64,000 nucleotides of DNA from Triglochin maritima (taxonomy: Eukaryota; Streptophyta; Magnoliopsida; Alismatales; Juncaginaceae), in NCBI GenBank assembly GCA_963682175.1, contig OY821787.1:20562501-20626500 (forward strand). The letters run 5' to 3'. Positions within the stretch are counted from its first letter, which is position 1. Every line of letters begins with the position of its first letter. The translations under genes and the position numbers were made by a program. This document shows positions 58,635 to 64,000 of the stretch, one piece after another. Under the pieces are notes generated by a model. The model had not been told where the DNA came from, did no database searches, and saw nothing but the letters and a program-made list of their open reading frames with translations.

Positions 58635-59218
58635 CTGACTTTACCATTATACTAAAAGCAATTGTTGTTAGTGTGGGGGCACTTCCAATATAATCCCCAG
58701 GCAGTGGAGAACCCCAAGCTAAGCATCGGGTGGACATGAGGGTTGCACTTTAGTGCCAACGAGTCAGGTTGTTACACCCTAGGCTTTTAGGCCAACGAGC
58801 CATAGTAAGGGATTTTTGGCAACAACACCCATCTATACAGGTGGTCACATAACCACCGAGGAATTAGCTAGGGTCCTATAACCCCGAACAATCCCCTTAG
58901 AAAATTCCTTTCCCGAGCAGGGTATGACTTGAACTCGAGACCTCCTCTGATACCAATTGTAAGACTTATGGCATCTGGCTTTACCACTATACTAAAAACA
59001 ATTGATGTTAGTGAGGGGGTCACTTCCAATATAATCCCATGGTAGCACAGAACCCCAAGCTAATTGTCGGGTTGACATGAGCCAACGAGTCAAACTGTTA
59101 CATCCTAGGCCTTTAGGCAAACGAGCCGTAGTAAGGGATTGCTTGGCAACAACCCCCCGTCTATACGGGTGGTCCCACAACCATCGAGGAATTAGCTAGG
59201 GTCCCATAACCCCAACAA
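58619..59218 (-). repeat. SINE-like sequence, about 1.8 tandem copies
   Basis: Two diverged copies of a ~340-bp unit (58619-58958 and 58959-59218), each opening GTAAGACT(A/T)ATGGCATCTG on the plus strand, are inserted between two parts of gag. On the minus strand the junction reads TAGTGGTAAAGCCAGATGCC, then GGTATCAGAGGAGG, then GAGTTCAAGTC (about 58936). This resembles the A and B boxes of an RNA polymerase III promoter, as in tRNA-derived SINEs. No poly(A) tail or target duplication was found. Confidence 0.5.
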
Positions 59219-59932
59219 TCCTGATAATCCTTATCTAGGATAGTTGCGCACTTCACGACATCCACCACAGTCTGCGGCATGCTAGTGAGTACACGGGTCC
59301 TGAGATGCTTACAAAGTCCCAACGTGAACTTCATCGCTCTCTTCTCTAGGTGACATAAACTTCTAGGCAGTAGCACCACAAGGTGTTGAACTTGTTCATG
59401 TAGCTCTCCAGCGCCAACTCCTTCTGCTCCAAAGCCAGGAATTCCTCTCGCTTTGCGTCCTTGATGTATTCTGTAAAGTACTTCTGATTGAACTCCTCCA
59501 GAAAGTCCTCCCAACTCATATCCTCTCGGTCGTTAAGTACCACAGTAGACGTGGCTCTTCACTAGTTGGACGTTGAACCACCCACTACATAGGTGGCTAG
59601 ATCCAGTCCTCAGCTACCTCCAGATCAAACTCTCGTGCATCACGCCCCACTCCCGCCTACTCAGTACAGGCCATCTGGTGCTCCACGAACCCACCGAACC
59701 TCTCGACGGTCCCACAGAGCGTCCACCACTCTTCCTTCCATGCCACGTCACCATTCGCCCCACTGGGGCTACGGTCCCGTAGTGCGGGTCTCACACGTCT
59801 CAGAGGTATTTGGAACAACAACCACAAGAACAAATAATTCAAACCAATTATGCAACCATGATCAACTAAAAAATGCAAAAATCTATTCACACGACTCCTA
59901 AGGGTGGTTTCTTTGGATGAGTACACTACAAC
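59219..59932 (-). pseudogene. gag: Chromovirus-type gag, N-terminal and capsid part
   Basis: The frame at 59543-59346 has the Retrotrans_gag pattern: MSWEDFLEEFNQKYFTEYIK, DAKREEFLALEQKELALESYM, matching W..F...F...YFP...R..K..EFL.L.QG.M.V..Y. It continues in another frame (59345-59220) with TRVLTSMPQTVVDVVKCATIL. Upstream (59900-59550) the N-terminus is decayed. The SINE-like repeat cuts it from its zinc-knuckle part at 58634-58400. Gag would form the retrotransposon particle. Confidence 0.75.
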
Positions 59933-59934
59933 CG

Positions 59935-59953
59935 ACATGCTTTGATATTAAGT
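59935..59953 (-). promoter_or_regulatory. Primer-binding site of the chromovirus-type element (decayed)
   Basis: The minus strand reads ACTTAATATCAAAGCATG directly after the LTR end. Compared with the initiator-Met type (TTGGTATCAGAGC) the visible changes are G-to-A, as expected from cytosine methylation decay on the other strand. Confidence 0.6.
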
Positions 59954-60235
59954 TGTAACGTCCCTAAAAAGTGGAAAATTGAAATGAAATTTCAAGAAAT
60001 TACTTATAAATACTCCAAATAGGGTGCACTATTACAAAAAGGTTTAAAATTTGATTACATCATGGAAGAGGGAAGGACATAATACAGATAAAGACAAAAA
60101 CCTAGAGATAAGACTGAAGGATCCAATCCATGGGTATACTCGTCCTCTGGCGCCACCCACTCACCACCTATCGAGGCCCTGAAATGCAACTATACTATGC
60201 TTGAGTATTCATAATGAAAACTATGTATACCTCGT

Positions 60236-60276
<41 letters not shown>

Positions 60277-61051
60277 TCTATAGTGCAATGAACCTATCGT
60301 ACTAATGTCACATGGCATAAAGGTACAACAATGAAACATTCCCCAACCAGGGGCAAATTGGACAACAATCTCACCAATCTTACAAGTTACTTGAGGGCAC
60401 CCACCGCGGGCACATGTGATCTTACGGAAAGTACGCAACACACCCATACTCACAACTATAGTAATCATAAGGGTTTGATGAGGGTTGCACGTACTTCCCA
60501 TAGATACAGATCTGATCTCGTGGTCCTCAGGCCACAACATCCCCCAGAGTCGTTGCTCTGGTCGGTCATATTTGTCGAGTCATGCCACAGCTCGGACGGT
60601 CATCTCGGCGAGTTTGGGGGATGGTCATCTCCGCCGACACAAGGTTTGGGCGGTCATCTCGCTCCATGGAGGTGCATAGCAATGCAATGCGTTGGGATCC
60701 ATGATCCTTCAAGTATACTACATAAGGTGATTCAATGAAATGCAATATGCCATCAGTGGCACGCGTGCGAAGCATGCATCCACACTCTTGGCTCGGCAGT
60801 CCCTGGGCAAGCACAATCGTTGCACCTATCGTCACCTCCCGGCTTACGCATGAATTAAGGACACAGGTTTCGAAGTGAATAATTCGACTCATTGGTCTCA
60901 CGCCAACATCCAGTTGTGCCGCAGTCCAACATCCATCAGCGTTGTTCAAAACTCCAGTAGTCCCGTCCAACAATGCAGCAGTCCCGTTGTCTAGCATTTT
61001 CGTCCTGCAGTCCATTTCCATCACGCAGTCTAGCAGTCCAGTCCGGCAACA
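59954..61051 (-). mobile_element. 5' LTR of the chromovirus-type element
   Basis: It matches 49689-50878 with many differences. It begins TGTAACGTCCC on the plus strand, typical of this lineage, and ends GTCCGGCAACA. A TA microsatellite occupies 60238-60273. The CAGTCCAG-rich end (60900-61050) is shared with the other LTR. Flanking target duplications are not visible. Confidence 0.75.
60238..60273. repeat. TA microsatellite
   Basis: About 18 uninterrupted TA units. The matching site in the other LTR (50006-50019) has only about 7, so the tract expanded or shrank after insertion. Confidence 0.95.
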
Positions 61052-61980
61052 TTTATGCCTTAAAATAAAACTAGTCCTCCATCATGATCATTAAAGGATA
61101 TTCTTCAAATATTTCTCCAAAAAGGTAAAAAAAACCACTTCAGGTCATCGCAACAACATTTTTTACAAAAATAATATCTCTTTTTTTTACCACGTCATAT
61201 GTTTATCTTCACAACATTTAACCATATTTTTTCTCTCTCATCTTCATAATCACAACATTTTATAAAAACTCTTAATGTCAAATCAATTTTTATCTTTCCT
61301 CGAACTCATTTCTCAATCATTACAAATAAATATAAATTATCATTTCACTTTTATATATTAATTTTAATTATTAAGTTACTTGACTATTTATGCTTTTCTT
61401 TTAATTTTTTTAAAAATTATTGTTGGAAAAGTGAGAGTCGAGAATATAATTGTTGCAAAAGTAAAAAATAAGAAAATAATTTTTGCCAGTCAGATTTGAG
61501 AATAAGATCTCTGCAAATATTAAAATTGAGAATCTAAGGTTGGAAAAGTGAAAGTTAGAAATATATTTGTTTGAAACCAAGTTATCTAATTTGAATTAAC
61601 CACCGGTTATTTGGATTTTTAAAATTACAAAATTTATCTAACAACATGGGTGTCTATCTGTAAATCTTGAAAAATATTTTTTGGGTGATTTTATGATAGT
61701 TTATAATTTTTATTTTACAAGATAAAAAGTTTAAAAAACTTTTTCTTATTTTTATCTCATCCGCTTCTATTACATTAAACAATTCATGTTGTCACACCAC
61801 TTGGAAAATTTAAAAAAACATAAAGTGGAGTGGCAGACCCACGTGTCTGCGCGACAACTCTTCATGCAACGGGCATCTCAACAGACTAACCATGAGTCGA
61901 CAATTTAGCCTCCATTGCCGTAATTTTTTAATTAATAATCTTTTAATAAAACTTTCGAATACTAAGAAGAATTTTTTTTT
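61052..61980. other. AT-rich intergenic stretch upstream of the PMD gene
   Basis: No coding sequence or transposon terminus recognised. The T- and A-rich blocks (61130-61750) are interrupted by a GC-richer patch at about 61825-61875 containing CCACGTGTC, which includes a CACGTG G-box core. Confidence 0.45.
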
Positions 61981-61989
61981 GAAAAATAC

Positions 61990-62060
61990 TCCGATCGCGG
62001 ATCGAACCCGCGATCCGCGCGACCACGGATCGTGCTATAAAAGCGCGATCCGTGAAGTTG
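61990..62060. promoter_or_regulatory. Cluster of GC-rich palindromes over the core promoter
   Basis: Within 70 bp lie GATCGCGGATCG, CGCGATCCGCG, CCACGGATCGTG and GCGCGATCCGTG, variants of one GGATCGCG-like word in both orientations. They stand in otherwise AT-rich DNA and surround the TATA box at 62036. Confidence 0.5.
62036..62043 (+). promoter_or_regulatory. TATA box of the PMD gene
   Basis: GCTATAAAAGC is a good plant TATA box. It lies about 170 bp before a likely 5'-UTR splice donor (GAG|GTAAAT at 62210) whose acceptor TGAACAG ends at 62600, 14 bp before the start codon. Confidence 0.55.
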
Positions 62061-62209
62061 GTTTTTAAAAAAAAACTTAAATTCAGATTAAGTGTGTTAA
62101 TCACAACTAGTTTTTATTATCTTCTCGGGATTCGCACGACACTTCTCTTCTAGTTTTTCTTCCATTTGGGGCTCGCATAACACTTATTTCCCAGCTTATC
62201 TTGGACCGA

Positions 62210-62600
62210 GGTAAATTTTACACAAATTTTTTACTTAAGAATATTTTAAATTAAGATTTAATTTCTTTGTTAAATTAAAATGATTTGGAATTGTTTTGTT
62301 ATTTTCTATTATATTTAATTTTAAATATTAGTTGTATTTATGTATCTGTTTATAATTAAATTAAATGTATATGCATTTAAAATTTGTATAACGTACATTT
62401 ACGAAATTTATTATATAATATAAGTATTTGGAATAGTTATTTATTATTTTCTGTTAAATTAAAATTTAAATATTAATTGTATTTATGTGTTAAATTGTTA
62501 TAGCTTTCATTATTTCAATAACATGCAATTTGTCATGAAATGTACGAGTAAATTGTTTTTTAATTATTATAATTAATTCTGTTTTTATTTTCATGAACAG
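62210..62600 (+). other. Likely 5'-UTR intron of the PMD gene
   Basis: GGACCGAG|GTAAATTTTAC starts an extremely AT/T-rich stretch ending TTTTCATGAACAG at 62600. Base composition and both splice sites fit a plant intron. It is inferred from sequence only. Confidence 0.5.
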
Positions 62601-62613
62601 TTGTTTTGTCAAA

Positions 62614-64000
62614 ATGAGTCATTTAAGTACAAGTCGCTCTGTACAAAACGAACGTGAGTATAATGATGAAGTAGATAGAGAGTTTATTTCCCCACTTCTC
62701 GGAATACCAAATTGCATGTTCAGAGTCAATGATATTTGCACAAATGTAAGTACCAAAAAAATCATATTGTGTTAATTCTTCTAAATATTTAAATTACATT
62801 TTTTTAATTGATGTATTTTTCACAATATATTTGAATATATTATAGCCGGAGGCTGTTTTGGAATGTCGTGCACATCGTCCAGTAATTCTTTTCCACGATT
62901 GTTTTAGTCAAGCACTCAAAAATTTAGGATTATATCAACTTGGCCAAATAAAACATACAAGGACAGACAATAGATTGATTACTGCACTTGTAGAGCGTTG
63001 GCGTCCTGAGACTCACACTTTCCACTTACCGGTTGGGGAGGTTGGATTAACATTGCAGGATGTTAGCTGTTTGTGGGGTCTACCTATCAGTGATATTCCA
63101 ATAATCGGGCACAGTGATCGAGACAGTCGTGAGTTAATTAGAAATTCCTTTGGGATTGATATAAATACCGAGATTATGAAAAAAGGTAAAAGAACGGTAG
63201 GAGGAGATGAGCCACACATTTTCAAAGAGTCCGGATTTTGCATCAGTTTGCAATGGTTGCGGGTAAATTACGGGAATCTGCCGGATTTTCCCACAGATGA
63301 AGAAGTGGCACAATATACACGGGCTTTCATTTTAGATTTGTTTGGATCCATGGTTATCCGTGATAGCTCTGGGACAGGTGTTCCAGTTATGTATTTGAGG
63401 TTTTTGCAGGTGTTGGATAAGCCGATAGTATACAATTGGGGTGCGGTGTGCTTTCATTTTTATATCGCAACTTGTCTATTTCATGTCAAACTGGTAAGAA
63501 GAACATTGGTGGTGCATTATTACTTCTTCAACACTGGTCTTGGACTCGGTTTCCCGTAGCCCGGCCGAGACACGTGGGTCATGCTGAGTGTTTAGGTGGA
63601 GAAGACCTAGAATCGCGACCTCTATTTGCTATTAAGTGACAATACCCACAGACTTATGAGGTTAGTGCCGCACATAATTGTCTTACACACTACAGAAATG
63701 AATTTGAATTTATGTTGGATGAGCATGTAAACTGGCAACCGTATTATGAAAATATGATGTTGCTTCCTGGCCGGGTATTTACTACTGATGCTGCATATTG
63801 GCTTGCGAGAGTGCCTTTGATTCATTTCGGGATGATTTCATGGCATTATCCCGAAAGAACTATGAGACAATTTGGATTTTATCAGACGACGCCACCGCCA
63901 GAACCTCATCCGTGGACAGAACTCAAAAGACTTGATAAGATAGTACATGCGGCCCGACAGAGAGATGATTGGTCAGCGAAGCATGAAATTTACATACGAA
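62614..64000 (+). pseudogene. Plant mobile domain (PMD/MAIN-like) gene, broken, cut by window end
   Basis: PMD proteins occur in plant genes of the MAIN/MAIL type and in some transposons; the MAIN proteins are nuclear and help silence transposons and keep meristem cells alive. Exon 1 (62614-62745) begins MSHLSTSRSVQNEREY and ends at GTAAGT; exon 2 starts at 62846 after an AT-rich intron. It shows the PMD core: DNRLITALVERWRPETHTFH, LPVGEVGLTLQDVSCLWGLP, and later the SWTRFP-type block, YRNEFEFMLDEHVNW and VPLIHFGMISWHYPERTMRQ. Two lesions break it: an extra TG at about 63449 (GCGGTGTGCTT where AVLSFLYR needs GCGGTGCTT) and TGA at 63637 where Trp is expected. Apart from these the frame is open to the end, so the decay is recent, or one lesion is a sequencing error. 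A transposon-borne copy is possible. Confidence 0.8.
62746..62845 (+). other. First coding intron of the PMD gene
   Basis: The donor AAT|GTAAGT and acceptor TATTATAG|CCG are both canonical, phase 0, 100 bp, T/A-rich. Joining the exons keeps the reading frame from NDICTN to PEAVLECRAHRP. Confidence 0.75.

Noticed and set aside
58912..58995. tRNA gene
   Set aside because: A- and B-box-like words are present but there is no cloverleaf with anticodon stem; it fits a SINE-like head better.
60566..61024. 152-codon minus-strand ORF in the 5' LTR of the chromovirus-type element
   Set aside because: The matching part of the other LTR (50266-50734) is frameshifted and no domain is visible.
61990..62020. 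tRNA 3' half (GGATCGAACCCGCGATCC)
   Set aside because: It resembles a T-loop word (TCGAACC) but no acceptor or anticodon stem is formed around it; it is explained by the local palindrome cluster.

Overview
This window looks like nuclear DNA from a flowering plant, probably a eudicot; I cannot name the species. The evidence is AT-rich intergenic sequence with spliceosomal GT-AG introns, plant-type LTR retrotransposons (Ty3/gypsy and Ty1/copia), a plant L1-type LINE, CACTA, hAT and Mutator DNA transposons, and a plant mobile domain (PMD) gene. There is no sign of prokaryotic operons, rRNA or tRNA genes, or CRISPR. Almost every open reading frame belongs to a transposable element or is chance.

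Layout. 1-6978: pieces of Athila/Tat-like Ty3/gypsy elements, including a 3' LTR with its polypurine tract, a second related LTR family, a decayed gag with a CCHC knuckle, a leader and a tRNA-Asp-type primer site. 6979-17968: one LTR of this family on the minus strand, split by a young 9.4-kb non-autonomous LTR element (7460-16888; 3.1-kb LTRs, 5-bp target duplication ACATA, no gag-pol). 18124-19979: a non-autonomous CACTA element with dense subterminal repeats. 19980-27860: a gag-only Ty1/copia element, a related single LTR, and an Athila-type gag/protease remnant into which they inserted. 28109 to about 36100: a decayed copia element split by an L1-type LINE (29636 to about 35030). 36930-38340: a degenerate tandem repeat. 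39895-40101: a hAT-type MITE. 40474-45230: a complete but decayed copia element flanked by GTATT.

48023-49663 is the most interesting locus: a Mutator-like element with near-identical terminal inverted repeats and a perfect 9-bp target duplication. It carries a captured two-exon piece of a polygalacturonase (GH28) gene, with the intron retained, between long CT and GA microsatellite arms. It is a Pack-MULE.

49689-61051 is a decayed chromovirus-type Ty3/gypsy element on the minus strand. It is invaded by a head-to-head pair of 1.5-kb LTRs (50892-53966) and by a tandem SINE-like repeat. 62036-64000 holds the only host-like gene: a PMD-family gene with a TATA box, a likely 5'-UTR intron and one coding intron. 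It is broken by a 2-nt insertion and a stop codon and runs off the window end.

The genes do not form a pathway. The region is a nested transposon graveyard, and its order of insertion can be partly read: the 9.4-kb element went into an existing LTR, the LINE into a copia element, the copia LTRs into an Athila remnant, and the LTR pair and SINE-like repeat into the chromovirus.
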